Origin: Acidobacteriota bacterium
Lineage (GTDB): Bacteria; Acidobacteriota; Blastocatellia; Pyrinomonadales; Pyrinomonadaceae
Length of the DNA: 64,000 bases
Assembly: GCA_019239425.1 (NCBI GenBank)
Contig: JAFAZX010000049.1
Location: 1-64,000, forward strand
Direction: 5' to 3'
Positions 47,941 to 58,506 of this stretch are shown one piece after another; positions within the stretch are counted from its first letter, which is position 1, and each line of letters starts with the position of its first letter. Under the pieces are notes generated by a model that ran no database searches, was not told the DNA's origin, and saw nothing but the letters and a program-made list of their open reading frames with translations. The translations under genes were made by a program, and so were the position numbers.

Positions 47941-48564
47941 GTGAAGAATCTATTGACTCTCACGCTCCTGGGCCTCTGCCTCGTCGCCGCCGCGCCTTCG
48001 TCGTCGGCGCAGACCATGGAGGGGCCGCTCAAGAAGAAGTTTCAGAGGGCGAACCTGTTGCCCCTCCACGACGCGGCGAGCGACACGACCAGCGTCTACA
48101 TGATGCCGATGGGGCTGACCGGCCGCTGGAAGGACACGCCCCCCCTGCTCACCGCCGCGTTGGGTAGCCCGGTGGAGGGCATCAGGTTCACGGTCTATTT
48201 CACGTACCCGGGGAGGGCCTACGCGCCGCCGCGTCAGGTCATGTTCAGGCTGAACTCGACGAACCGCGGCGGCCCGGGCCTCACGAGCGGCGAAGAGGTC
48301 GAGGTCGCGCTCAAGGCCGACGGCGTCGTCGTCAGCTCCGCGAAGTCCGCGGTCAAGACGCACGGCTTTAAGTCGGACAATCCGAAGTCGGACACCGAGT
48401 ACGTGGAACAGATGTCGGACATCCCCCTGACGGTCGAGGAGCTGGGACGACTCGCCGCCTCGAAGAAGGCCGAGGTGGTCGTCGCCGGGAGGAGCATCCC
48501 CCTCAAGGGGCAGCACCTCAAAGCACTGCAACGCGTCGCGGACGCAATCGCCGCCGAGAAGTGA
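47941..48564 (+). CDS. Secreted protein of unknown function (207 aa)
   Basis: Begins with GTG and a signal peptide (LLTLTLLGLCLVAAAPSSSAQ). The mature part of about 185 residues has no motif I recognise; it is probably mostly beta strands (EGIRFTVYFTYPG, RQVMFRLNST). GGAACC lies before the start. It follows pyrG after 14 bases and precedes a 56-residue gene, in the same direction. Confidence 0.72.
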   Translation: MKNLLTLTLLGLCLVAAAPSSSAQTMEGPLKKKFQRANLLPLHDAASDTTSVYMMPMGLTGRWKDTPPLLTAALGSPVEGIRFTVYFTYPGRAYAPPRQVMFRLNSTNRGGPGLTSGEEVEVALKADGVVVSSAKSAVKTHGFKSDNPKSDTEYVEQMSDIPLTVEELGRLAASKKAEVVVAGRSIPLKGQHLKALQRVADAIAAEK

Positions 48565-48592
48565 CGGCGGGCAGACGGAGGAGGATACTGAG

Positions 48593-48763
48593 ATGGCTGA
48601 AGATTTAGGACTCGGCACGATGACGGGCGAGCACGAGAAGCCTGAGATCGAGAGCACCAACACCAAGATTCACGGCGAGCCGCCGCCCGGCTCGCCCCTG
48701 CCCGGCGCCGAGCGGGAAGAGGTGACGGAAGTTAAGGAAGAGACGAACCCGAACACCGAGTGA
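48593..48763 (+). CDS. Small acidic proline-rich protein (56 aa)
   Basis: A frame of 56 residues, MAEDLGLGTMTGEHEKPEI at the start, with 13 Glu and 8 Pro and no hydrophobic segment. GGAGGAGG lies about nine bases before the ATG, a strong ribosome site in a genome where these are uncommon, and the codons are ordinary for the organism. I do not recognise it. It is likely disordered and cytoplasmic. It may be cotranscribed with the secreted protein gene upstream. Confidence 0.65.
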   Translation: MAEDLGLGTMTGEHEKPEIESTNTKIHGEPPPGSPLPGAEREEVTEVKEETNPNTE

Positions 48764-48786
48764 GGGCTCGGGCACATCCCTTAAAA

Positions 48787-48864
48787 GCGAAGAGCGCGAA
48801 GAAGGCGCAAAGAGCGCAAAGATTTTTCTCTGCGGCCTTTGCGACTTCTTCGCGCTCTTTGCGG
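48787..48864. repeat. Hairpin element, family J (no. 20)
   Basis: Left arm 48787-48821 and right arm 48833-48864, on a 9-base unit (GCGCGAAGA, GCGCAAAGA). It stands between the 56-residue gene and the protein kinase gene. Confidence 0.8.
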
Positions 48865-48910
48865 TAAAATCAGCGGGCAAGTTCAAGCACTCCCCTACGT
48901 CGTCACCTAT

Positions 48911-51156
<2,246 letters not shown>

Positions 51157-51160
<4 letters not shown>

Positions 51161-52041
51161 GCGAGCACCTGAATCAAACAGCCGTCGAACCTTTTCGCGT
51201 CGGCGGCGCGACCTTCGGCGACGGGCGTCTGACGCTCATCGCGGGGCCGTGCGTGGTCGAGTCGCGCGAGCACGTCCTCTTCATGGCGCGCGAGTGCCGG
51301 AAGCGCGCGCAGGACGCGGGCCTCGACTACGTCTTCAAGGCTTCGTACGACAAGGCCAACCGCTCCTCCGGCTCCTCCTACCGCGGGCCGGGGATGAGGG
51401 AAGGGCTCGAAGCCTTGCGCGCGGTGAAGGAGGAGACGGGCCTGCCCGTCCTGACGGACGTGCACGACATCTCTCAGGTGGAAGAGGCGGCGGGCGTCGC
51501 GGACGTTCTGCAGATACCGGCCTTCCTCTGCCGGCAGACCGACCTCATCGTCGCGGCGTGCGAGACGGGCAAGGCGGTCAACGTCAAGAAGGGGCAGTTC
51601 CTCGCGCCGCACGACGCGCGCAACATCGTGGACAAGGCGCGCGCCGCCGGTTGCCGGAGACTTCTGTTGACGGAGCGCGGCTACACGTTCGGCTATAACA
51701 ACCTCGTCGTCGACATGCGTTCGTTCCCCATCATGCGCTCCTACGGCGCGCCCGTGGTCTTCGACGTGACGCACAGCCTGCAACTGCCAGGGGGGTTAGG
51801 GAGTGCAACGGGCGGGCAGTCCGAATACATCGAACCGCTCGCGCGCGCGGGCGTCGCCTGCGGCGTGGACGCCGTCTTCATGGAGGTGCACGAGGCGCCC
51901 GAGCGCGCCCTCTCCGACGGCCCCAACGCGCTCCCGCTCGCGCGCATGGCCGCGCTGCTCAGGATGCTGCGCGACATACACGACCTCGTCGGCCGCCCCG
52001 CGCGGAGCGAATCAACCGAGCGCGCGGCGACCGGACAGTGA
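51157..52041 (+). CDS. kdsA: 3-deoxy-8-phosphooctulonate synthase
   Basis: Condenses phosphoenolpyruvate and arabinose 5-phosphate to Kdo 8-phosphate. The 294 residues match: LIAGPCVVESREH near 27-40, FKASYDKANRSSG near 64-76, DVHD near 108, GQFLAPHD near 147 and FDVTHSLQLPGG near 205. GTG start overlapping the kinase stop by four bases. It is followed eight bases later by the M1-like gene. Confidence 0.97.
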
Positions 52042-52048
52042 CCCGACC

Positions 52049-54352
52049 ATGACAAAGACGCTTTCAACCTTCGTCCTCCTTCTCATCGCCTACACCGCCC
52101 CTTCCCCCGCACGCGCGCAGCAGCCGGGCGCGAACCTGCCCGCGTGGCAGGTCATCTCGTTCGACGTGAGCGTCAACGCGGCCGGCCCTTCGAGCGACGC
52201 GCGGGCGATTGCCGTCCGCGCCACCATCAGCGCGCGCAACGTGGGCGGCGCGGCCGGGCGCACGCTGACGCTGCGCGTGAGCCCCTCGGCCAAGCTCGAG
52301 TCGGCGACCGTCGGCGGGCAGGCCGCCACCTTCAACCCGGGCAAAGACCAGGCCGCGCAGTTGCAGACCGCGCAGATAAGCCTTCCCGCGCCCGTCGCCG
52401 TCGGCGGCACGGTGACGGCGACGCTCGACTACCGCCTGCCCGTCGCGGAGAACACGGGCGCGGCCGCCGTCTCGCCGCTCGGCCTACAGTTCCTCCCCGT
52501 CTCGCAGTGGTACCCCGCGCCCAACACGACCGTCGCCCCGCGCGGCGCGGACTACGCGCCCGTGAAGCTGACGGTCACGGGTCTGCCGGCGGGCGACGTG
52601 GTCGTCACCTCGGGCAAGGCCGCGGGCGCGTCCTTCGAGCAGACGCTCTACACGCAGCCCTTCTTCCTGACGGGGCGCTGGGAGGCGGTCGAGGGCGCGG
52701 GCGAAGCGCGCGGCGTCACGGCCATGCTCCGCCCCGGCGCGACGGCCGACGAGCGCAAGAACGCCGAAGGCCTGGTCGCGCTCGCGGGCGCGGCGCGCGC
52801 CTTCTACGCCTCTCTGCTCGGCCCCGCGCCCGACGTACCCGTGCGCCTCGTCGGCGTGCGGCGCGGCGCGGGCTTCGAGCAGGGCGGGACGCTGCTCCTC
52901 AACAACGCGGCCTTCGCGCGGCCCAAGCTCGACTCGGCGACGGCGACGCAGGTGGCCGACGCGGTCGCGCGCCTCTGGGTCGGCGGCGCCGCGAACGTCG
53001 AGGGCGAAGGCGCGGGCGCTCTGCGCGAAGGGCTGCCGCGTTACCTCGCCATGCTCTTCCTTGAGAAGCAGTTCGGCAAGCCCGCGGCCGACGCCGAGTG
53101 GATGAGGATGGCGCTGCAATACGCCCCCAGCGCCGCGCGCGACGCGCCGCTCTCGAAGCTGACGCCCTCGTTCGAGACCTACTTCAACGCCACGACCAAC
53201 AAGGGCGCGCTCGTCTGGCGCATCCTCTCCAACGCCGTCGGCCGCGACGCGTTCCTCGGCACGCTGCGGTCACAGGTCGCTCAAGGCGGCGGCCAGCCTT
53301 TGACGCTCGCGTCCCTGCGCGCGCGCCTCGCACAGGACGGCGGCGACCGCGTGAGCCTGCTCATGTCCTCGCTCTTCGACCTGCCGACCGACACGGATCT
53401 GCTCGTCGGCCTCCCGGTCGAGCGCGGCGGCGCGTGGGTCTCGAACCTGCGCAACACCGGCTCGTTCGACGTGGAGGTGTCGGTGCAGGCTCTGACCGAC
53501 CGCGGCGAGCGCCTGAACGCGACGGCGCGCGTCCCGGCGAAGGACTTCGGCGAGGCGCAGTTCAGGACGACTTCGAAGATCGTCCGCGTCGAGGTAGACC
53601 CGGAGAAGCTCTACCCGCAGACGAACTTCTCGAACGACGTGGTGCCGCAGGGGCCGGGACTCGCGGAGGCCGTCGAGCAGGCGCGCATCCAACTCGGCCA
53701 GCAGCCCGCGCGCGCCGAGGCGCTCGCGCGCGAAGTGCTCGCCCGCTCGCCCGCGAGCGAGGAGGCGCGCGTCGTGCTCGCGCGCGCTCTGCTCGAACAG
53801 AACCGCCTCGACGACGCCGAGCGCGAGTTCAACGCGGCGCTCGCTTCGCCCCTGCCGCTGCCGGCGACGCTCGCCTGGTCGGACATCGGACTCGGCGAGA
53901 TCGCGCTCAAGCGGAACCGCGCGGCCGACGCCGTCAAGCTCTTCGACGCCGCGGCGCACACGGAGGCCGAGTACGCCTCGAACCTCGCGGCGCACTCGGC
54001 GCGCATCCGCGCGGAGGCGGCCGCGGGCGCGCCGCCCGTGGACGAACAGGTGAAGGCCGCGGTCGCTGCCCTCGACGCGGCCATCAAGTCCGGACACAGG
54101 GCGGAGATCGAGGCGCTCATCCTCGGCGGCGAGCTGACCGGCTTCGCGAAGGGGCTTTCGGGCATCCCGCCGGAGCAGTGGGAGACGCGCGTGCTCCGCA
54201 CGGAGCAGCTAGACCCGAACCGCGTCGCGGCCGACGTGCAGCTCTCGACCCGCGTCTCGGGGCGCGCGGCCGAAGGCCCCGCCGTCTACGTCTTCGCGCG
54301 CACGCCCGCGGGTTGGAAGCTCGCAGAGATTCCCGTCTTCGAGGTGAGGTGA
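52049..54352 (+). CDS. M1-peptidase-like protein lacking the zinc motif, with helical repeats
   Basis: A 767-residue secreted protein (signal peptide ending SPARAQ). The region about residues 290-340 matches the gluzincin core of M1 aminopeptidases in layout, but where HELAHxW is expected the sequence reads DAVARLW (about 304-310), so both zinc-binding His and the catalytic Glu are gone. The glutamate exactly 18 residues later (ALREGLPRYLA, about Glu328) is kept. The N-terminal part (about 25-200) is a beta domain and residues 540-640 look like tetratricopeptide repeats (LAREVLARSPASEEARVVLARALLEQ). It looks like an inactive peptidase relative, perhaps a binding or assembly protein. Relationship to M1 is inferred. 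Confidence 0.7.
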   Translation: MTKTLSTFVLLLIAYTAPSPARAQQPGANLPAWQVISFDVSVNAAGPSSDARAIAVRATISARNVGGAAGRTLTLRVSPSAKLESATVGGQAATFNPGKDQAAQLQTAQISLPAPVAVGGTVTATLDYRLPVAENTGAAAVSPLGLQFLPVSQWYPAPNTTVAPRGADYAPVKLTVTGLPAGDVVVTSGKAAGASFEQTLYTQPFFLTGRWEAVEGAGEARGVTAMLRPGATADERKNAEGLVALAGAARAFYASLLGPAPDVPVRLVGVRRGAGFEQGGTLLLNNAAFARPKLDSATATQVADAVARLWVGGAANVEGEGAGALREGLPRYLAMLFLEKQFGKPAADAEWMRMALQYAPSAARDAPLSKLTPSFETYFNATTNKGALVWRILSNAVGRDAFLGTLRSQVAQGGGQPLTLASLRARLAQDGGDRVSLLMSSLFDLPTDTDLLVGLPVERGGAWVSNLRNTGSFDVEVSVQALTDRGERLNATARVPAKDFGEAQFRTTSKIVRVEVDPEKLYPQTNFSNDVVPQGPGLAEAVEQARIQLGQQPARAEALAREVLARSPASEEARVVLARALLEQNRLDDAEREFNAALASPLPLPATLAWSDIGLGEIALKRNRAADAVKLFDAAAHTEAEYASNLAAHSARIRAEAAAGAPPVDEQVKAAVAALDAAIKSGHRAEIEALILGGELTGFAKGLSGIPPEQWETRVLRTEQLDPNRVAADVQLSTRVSGRAAEGPAVYVFARTPAGWKLAEIPVFEVR

Positions 54353-54357
54353 AAAAC

Positions 54358-54487
54358 AGTAGGCAGTAGGCAGATGGCAGTAGGCAGTTAGCCTTTTACG
54401 GTAGCCGGCTTTTGTCCCGCGTTAAGCGGCCGAAGTCAAAACAAGAACATTCTCAAGTTCAAAACTCTTAACTGCCTACTGCCTACT
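54358..54487. repeat. Hairpin element, family C (no. 21)
   Basis: Left arm 54358-54389 and a shortened right arm 54471-54487 without the GATGGCA unit. The loop of about 80 bases is AT-richer. It ends one base before the kdsC start. Confidence 0.88.
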
Positions 54488-54488
54488 T

Positions 54489-55022
54489 ATGCTTGAGCGA
54501 GACGAATTCGAGCGACTTGCGGCGCGCGTGAGGCTTCTGCTGTTGGACTGCGACGGCGTGCTGACCGACGGGCGCATCACGCCGGTTGAGGGCGGCGAGG
54601 AGCTGAAGAGTTTTCACACGCGCGACGGGCACGGCCTCGTCATGCTCCACCGCGCGGGGCTGCGGTCGGGGATCATCTCGGGGCGCAGGTCGAGGCTGGT
54701 GGAGTTGCGCGCGGCCGACCTCGGCATCTCTTTTGTCAGGCAGGGCGCGCTCGACAAGGTCGAGGCTTTCGAGTCGCTGATGTCGGAGGCCGGGGTCGAG
54801 CCGGCGCACGCGGCCTACGTCGGCGACGACGTGGTGGACGTCCCGCTCATGCGCCGCTGCGGGTTCGCCGTCGCCGTCGCCGACGCGACCGAAGAGACGC
54901 GCGCCGCCGCGCACTACGTCACGCGCCTGCCCGGCGGCTTCGGCGCCGTCCGCGAAGTCTGCGAGCTGATCCTCAAGGCGCAGGGACGTTGGGAAGAGTT
55001 GATGAAGAGGTACCTGGCCTGA
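54489..55022 (+). CDS. kdsC: 3-deoxy-D-manno-octulosonate 8-phosphate phosphatase
   Basis: Removes the phosphate of Kdo 8-phosphate to give Kdo. A 177-residue HAD enzyme without a cap: the nucleophile motif LLLDCDGVLTDGRI has Asp20 and Asp22; GLRSGIISGRRSR near 56-69 and YVGDDVVDVPLM near 110-121 supply the other HAD motifs. No ribosome site: the family C arm ends one base before the ATG. Confidence 0.95.
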   Translation: MLERDEFERLAARVRLLLLDCDGVLTDGRITPVEGGEELKSFHTRDGHGLVMLHRAGLRSGIISGRRSRLVELRAADLGISFVRQGALDKVEAFESLMSEAGVEPAHAAYVGDDVVDVPLMRRCGFAVAVADATEETRAAAHYVTRLPGGFGAVREVCELILKAQGRWEELMKRYLA

Positions 55023-55057
55023 CTCTTCCTCGTCACTTGAGAAAGCCGTAAGACTGA

Positions 55058-55133
55058 TTTCACCACAGAGACACAGAGGCACAGCTCGAAGCAATCGCTC
55101 GACAAGCTGTGCCTCTGTGTCTCTGTGGTGAAA
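55058..55133. repeat. Hairpin element, family A, perfect 29-bp stem (no. 22)
   Basis: Arms 55058-55086 and 55105-55133 are perfectly complementary, with an 18-base loop. It lies between the convergent kdsC and LysR genes and could act as a two-way terminator. Confidence 0.93.
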
Positions 55134-55155
55134 AGCCGATTACATCATTTCCAAG

Positions 55156-56121
55156 CTACTTGGACTTCCGCTTCTTCGCCGTCTTGCGCGCCGCCTTCTT
55201 CGTGCTTCGCCGCCGCTTCGGCTCGGGCGGGGGGGAGGCGAACTGTTCGCGGCAGAGGTCGATGAAGGTCTGGCAGACGGGCGAGAGGTAGCCGCCGCTG
55301 AGGCGCGCGAGGCCCATCTCCCAGTTGATGCGCGCCCCCTCGATCCACCAGCGCACGAGCCTCCCGCGCTCCACCTCCTCGCGCACCACCGAGAGCGGCA
55401 CGATGCCGACGCCCATGTCGGCCGCCACCATGTTCTTGATGGCCTGCTGCCGGCTCAGCTCCATCGCCACGGTCGGCTTCAGGCCCGCCTCCGCGAAGAA
55501 CTCGTCGATGAGTCGCCGCGTGTTGCCGCCGCGCTCGCCGAGGATGAGCTTCTCGCCGGCCAGCGCGAAGGCGCTCACCACGCGCTGCTCCGCGAGCGTG
55601 TGGCGCGGGCTCGCGATGGCGACGAGCTGGTCTTGACTGAGCAGCTCGGTCTCGACGTTGCGCGCCTGCACGGGGAGCGAGACGAAGGCCGCGTCCAGCT
55701 CGCCCGCGAGAATCTTCTTCACCAGCTCCTCGCTCGTCCCCGACGTGACCGAGACCTCCGCGTGCGGGTGCGCCCTCCGCAGCTTCTTCAGGATGGCGGG
55801 CAAAGAGTCGGCGCTCACCATCCCCGAGGCGCTCCCCAGGCGCAGGCGGCCGTGCTTGGCGCCGGCCAGTTCGGCCAGCTCCGCGAGCGCCGCGTCGTGC
55901 TCGCGGAGGATGTGCTGCGCGCGCGAGAGGAGACGCTCGCCCGCCTCGGTGAGCACCACGCGGCGCGGCATCCGCGTGAAGAGCGGGAGGCCGACCTCGC
56001 GCTCCAACTGCTTGATCTGCATCGAGAGCGCGGCCTGGGTGTAGTGGATGCGCTGGGCGGCGGCGGTGAACGTGCGCGCGTCGGCGATGGCCATGAACGC
56101 CTTGAGCTGTCTGATCTCCAT
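55156..56121 (-). CDS. LysR-family transcriptional regulator with basic tail
   Basis: A 321-residue regulator. The winged helix-turn-helix is at 1-60 (MEIRQLKAFMAIADARTFT, then AALSMQIKQLE) and the substrate-binding domain covers about 90-295. The last 24 residues are unusually basic (PKRRRSTKKAARKTAKKRK), like a histone H1 tail, which is not standard for LysR. It is divergent from the amino-sugar kinase and murQ genes, separated by about 140 bases, so it probably regulates them; the effector may be an amino sugar or cell-wall fragment. Confidence 0.9.
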   Translation of the reverse strand: MEIRQLKAFMAIADARTFTAAAQRIHYTQAALSMQIKQLEREVGLPLFTRMPRRVVLTEAGERLLSRAQHILREHDAALAELAELAGAKHGRLRLGSASGMVSADSLPAILKKLRRAHPHAEVSVTSGTSEELVKKILAGELDAAFVSLPVQARNVETELLSQDQLVAIASPRHTLAEQRVVSAFALAGEKLILGERGGNTRRLIDEFFAEAGLKPTVAMELSRQQAIKNMVAADMGVGIVPLSVVREEVERGRLVRWWIEGARINWEMGLARLSGGYLSPVCQTFIDLCREQFASPPPEPKRRRSTKKAARKTAKKRKSK

Positions 56122-56262
56122 CTGCGGCTCCGGTATCAGGGATGGTTATCACAGAAATAAAATCTTTTAGTTTTGATTATAATCAAACTTCCGCTACGAT
56201 TGCACAAATTTTTTCGGGCGCGGGCTTCTACCCGCCGCGCCCCCGCCGTCCGACAGTCCCCG

Positions 56263-57258
56263 ATGAAGGCCAGTCGCCGCCCAGTCAAACTCCAGTCGAA
56301 ACGCCGCCCGCCGGCGCTCACCCCGCGCACGCTCCTGCTCGGCGTGGACGGCGGCGGCTCGAAGACGCGCGCGGTCGTCGCCGACGGCGAGGGCAACGTC
56401 CTCGGCGAAGGGCGGGCCGGGCCTTCGAACCCGCTGCGCGTGGGCGTGGGCGAGGCCGTGGGCGCCATCCGCGACGCCTTCGACAAGGCGTGCGCGGAGG
56501 CGGGCGTCCGCCGCGTCGAGATCGCCGCGGCCGAGGTGGGGCTCGCGGGGGTCAAGCGCGCAGACATCCGCGAGCGGATGCGCGCGGGCGTCCTGGAGCT
56601 GGGCGTCAAGAGGGTCGAGGTCGTGACCGACGCGGACATCGCGCTCTACGGCGCGACCGGGGGCGCGCCCGGCCTCGTCATCATCGCCGGGACGGGCTCG
56701 ATCTGCTGCGGCATCAACGCGCGCGGCCGGCGCGCGTGCGCGGGCGGCTGGGGGCCTGTGGTCGGCGACGAGGGGAGCGGCTCCTGGATCGCGCGGCGCG
56801 CTTTGCAATCGGTCGCGCGCGCGACCGACGGGCGGGCGCGCAGGACTTCCCTGGTCGAGGCGGCGTGCGACTACTTCAACGTCACGCGCGCGGACGACCT
56901 CTCGACGGCCGTCTACGCGCCGAACATGACGAACACGCGCATCGCGGGCTTCGGCGGCCGCGTGGTCGAGGCCGCGAAGCGGCGCGACGTGGTCGCGCGC
57001 GCGATAGTCGAGGAGGCCGGGCGCGAGCTGGCGCTGGCCGCCGCGGCCGTCATACGGAAATTGAAGATGGAGCGCGAGCGCTTTCAGGTCGCGTACGTCG
57101 GCGGCATCTTCGGCGCGGGGCCTCTGATACTCGACTCGCTGACGGAAGAGCTGGCGCGCGTCGCGCGTCGCGCGTTCCTGGCCCCGCCCGTGCTCGCGCC
57201 CGCGGAGGCCGCCGCGCGGATGGCGGGCGAGCAGGTGCAGCTCGCGCTCGCGGGCTGA
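56263..57258 (+). CDS. BadF/BadG-type kinase, likely N-acetylglucosamine/muramic acid kinase
   Basis: A 331-residue member of the ASKHA ATPase family. DGGGSKTRAVVAD at 29-41 is the phosphate 1 motif; GTGSICCGI near 144-152 and GGWGPVVGDEGSG near 162-174 are phosphate 2 and sugar-binding motifs of GlcNAc kinases. A short Arg/Lys-rich extension precedes the core. With murQ immediately downstream it would phosphorylate muramic acid or glucosamine from recycled peptidoglycan. The ATG at 56263 is chosen; an upstream frame is AT-rich promoter DNA. Confidence 0.88.
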   Translation: MKASRRPVKLQSKRRPPALTPRTLLLGVDGGGSKTRAVVADGEGNVLGEGRAGPSNPLRVGVGEAVGAIRDAFDKACAEAGVRRVEIAAAEVGLAGVKRADIRERMRAGVLELGVKRVEVVTDADIALYGATGGAPGLVIIAGTGSICCGINARGRRACAGGWGPVVGDEGSGSWIARRALQSVARATDGRARRTSLVEAACDYFNVTRADDLSTAVYAPNMTNTRIAGFGGRVVEAAKRRDVVARAIVEEAGRELALAAAAVIRKLKMERERFQVAYVGGIFGAGPLILDSLTEELARVARRAFLAPPVLAPAEAAARMAGEQVQLALAG

Positions 57259-57264
57259 GGGTTC

Positions 57265-58185
57265 ATGTCGAAAGAGATTCAGACGGAGCTTCCCGTCACG
57301 GAGCAGGAGAACCCGCGGACGCGCGGGCTGAGCGGGCTGCCGACCGCGGAGGTCTTGCGCCTGATGAACGAAGAGGACGCGGGCGTCGCGGCCGCGGTCG
57401 GGCGCGTGCTGCCTGAGGTTGAGAAGGTCGTGGAAGGAGTCGTCGAGAGGTTGGGCGCGGGCGGGCGTCTCTTCTACGTGGGGACTGGAACGTCCGGGCG
57501 TCTGGGCGTGCTCGACGCTTCGGAGTGCCCGCCGACGTTCGGCGTGCCGCCGGAGCTGGTGCAGGGAATCATCGCGGGCGGCTACGACGCGCTCTACCGC
57601 GCGACCGAGGCGTCGGAGGACGACCGCGAGGCCGGCGCTCGCGACGCGGAGGCCCGCGGGGTGACGGGCAGAGACGCGCTGGTCGGCATCGCCGCGTCGG
57701 GGCGGACGCCTTACACCGTCGGCGCCGTCGAGTACGCGCGCGGGCTGGGGGCGTTCACGGGAGCGATCACGTGCGTGCCCGGTTCACTCATCACCCGAGC
57801 CGCCGAGGTCTCAGTCGTGCCGGTCGTCGGGCCGGAGGTCTTAGCGGGCTCGACGCGTCTCAAGGCGGGCACGGCGCAGAAGCTGGTCTTGAACATGATC
57901 TCGACGGCGGCGATGGTGCGGCTCGGCTACGTCACCGGCAACCGCATGACGAACATGCGCCCGAGCAACGTCAAGCTCCGCGCGCGCTCCGAGCGCATCC
58001 TCGCGGCCGAGGCCGGGGTGGACGAAGAGGCCGCACGCGAGACGCTCAACCGGGCCGGCGGCGACCTGCGCGTCGCGCTCGTCATGACGAAGACCGGGCT
58101 GGGCGTCGAAGAGTCGCGCGCCGCGCTCGAAGCCGGCGGCTGGGTCGTGGCGCGCGCCGTCGAAGCGCTTCTGCGCAGTCGCTAA
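57265..58185 (+). CDS. murQ: N-acetylmuramic acid 6-phosphate etherase
   Basis: Cleaves the lactyl ether of MurNAc 6-phosphate to GlcNAc 6-phosphate. The 306 residues are normal. SIS-fold motifs: GTGTSGRLGVLDASECPPTF near 73-92, GIIAGGYDALYRATEASED near 99-117 with the expected catalytic Glu, and KLRARSERI near 232. It starts six bases after the kinase stop. Confidence 0.96.
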   Translation: MSKEIQTELPVTEQENPRTRGLSGLPTAEVLRLMNEEDAGVAAAVGRVLPEVEKVVEGVVERLGAGGRLFYVGTGTSGRLGVLDASECPPTFGVPPELVQGIIAGGYDALYRATEASEDDREAGARDAEARGVTGRDALVGIAASGRTPYTVGAVEYARGLGAFTGAITCVPGSLITRAAEVSVVPVVGPEVLAGSTRLKAGTAQKLVLNMISTAAMVRLGYVTGNRMTNMRPSNVKLRARSERILAAEAGVDEEAARETLNRAGGDLRVALVMTKTGLGVEESRAALEAGGWVVARAVEALLRSR

Positions 58186-58203
58186 TAAATAAAGCCCTCC
58201 CTC

Positions 58204-58342
58204 GCTGGGAGCGCGGGCATCCCTGCCCGCCAGCGTGCGCCAGCACGCTGACCGTCTCCCGCATTAACTCAACGTTGAGACGTGAAGCTTCTCAGCTTTC
58301 GCGCTGCGCGCTCATGCGGGCAGGGATGCCCGCGCTCCCAGC
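58204..58342. repeat. Hairpin element, family K (no. 23)
   Basis: Arms 58204-58230 and 58316-58342 are perfectly complementary over 27 bases and have no short-period structure. Each arm contains an internal palindrome (GCGGGCATCCCTGCCCGC), so it can fold as several hairpins. The loop holds another hairpin (CAGCGTGCGCCAGCACGCTG) and the palindrome CTCAACGTTGAG. It lies in the 321-base gap after murQ; the rest of that gap, 58343-58506, shows no gene, with TATAAA near 58471 as the only promoter-like sequence. Confidence 0.9.
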
Positions 58343-58506
58343 TTTAAGCATTTTGTTGTACTCGTAACTGCTTTCGTGGATGTCGCGAAGGCGCGGCATA
58401 GCATTTCTAACCATTCACTGCATCCACGCCGCAGTTCGCTGCAAAGGCGAACGCGCGCCGCGCGGGGCGTTGTATAAAGTCGTCCGCGTTAAGAAGGAGG
58501 TGCGGC

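Noticed and set aside
58381..58506. A coding start upstream of the orphan permease in another frame
   Set aside because: The frame runs antisense in character into the permease gene with Arg-rich shadow composition; the GTG at 58507 with AAGGAGGT is far better.
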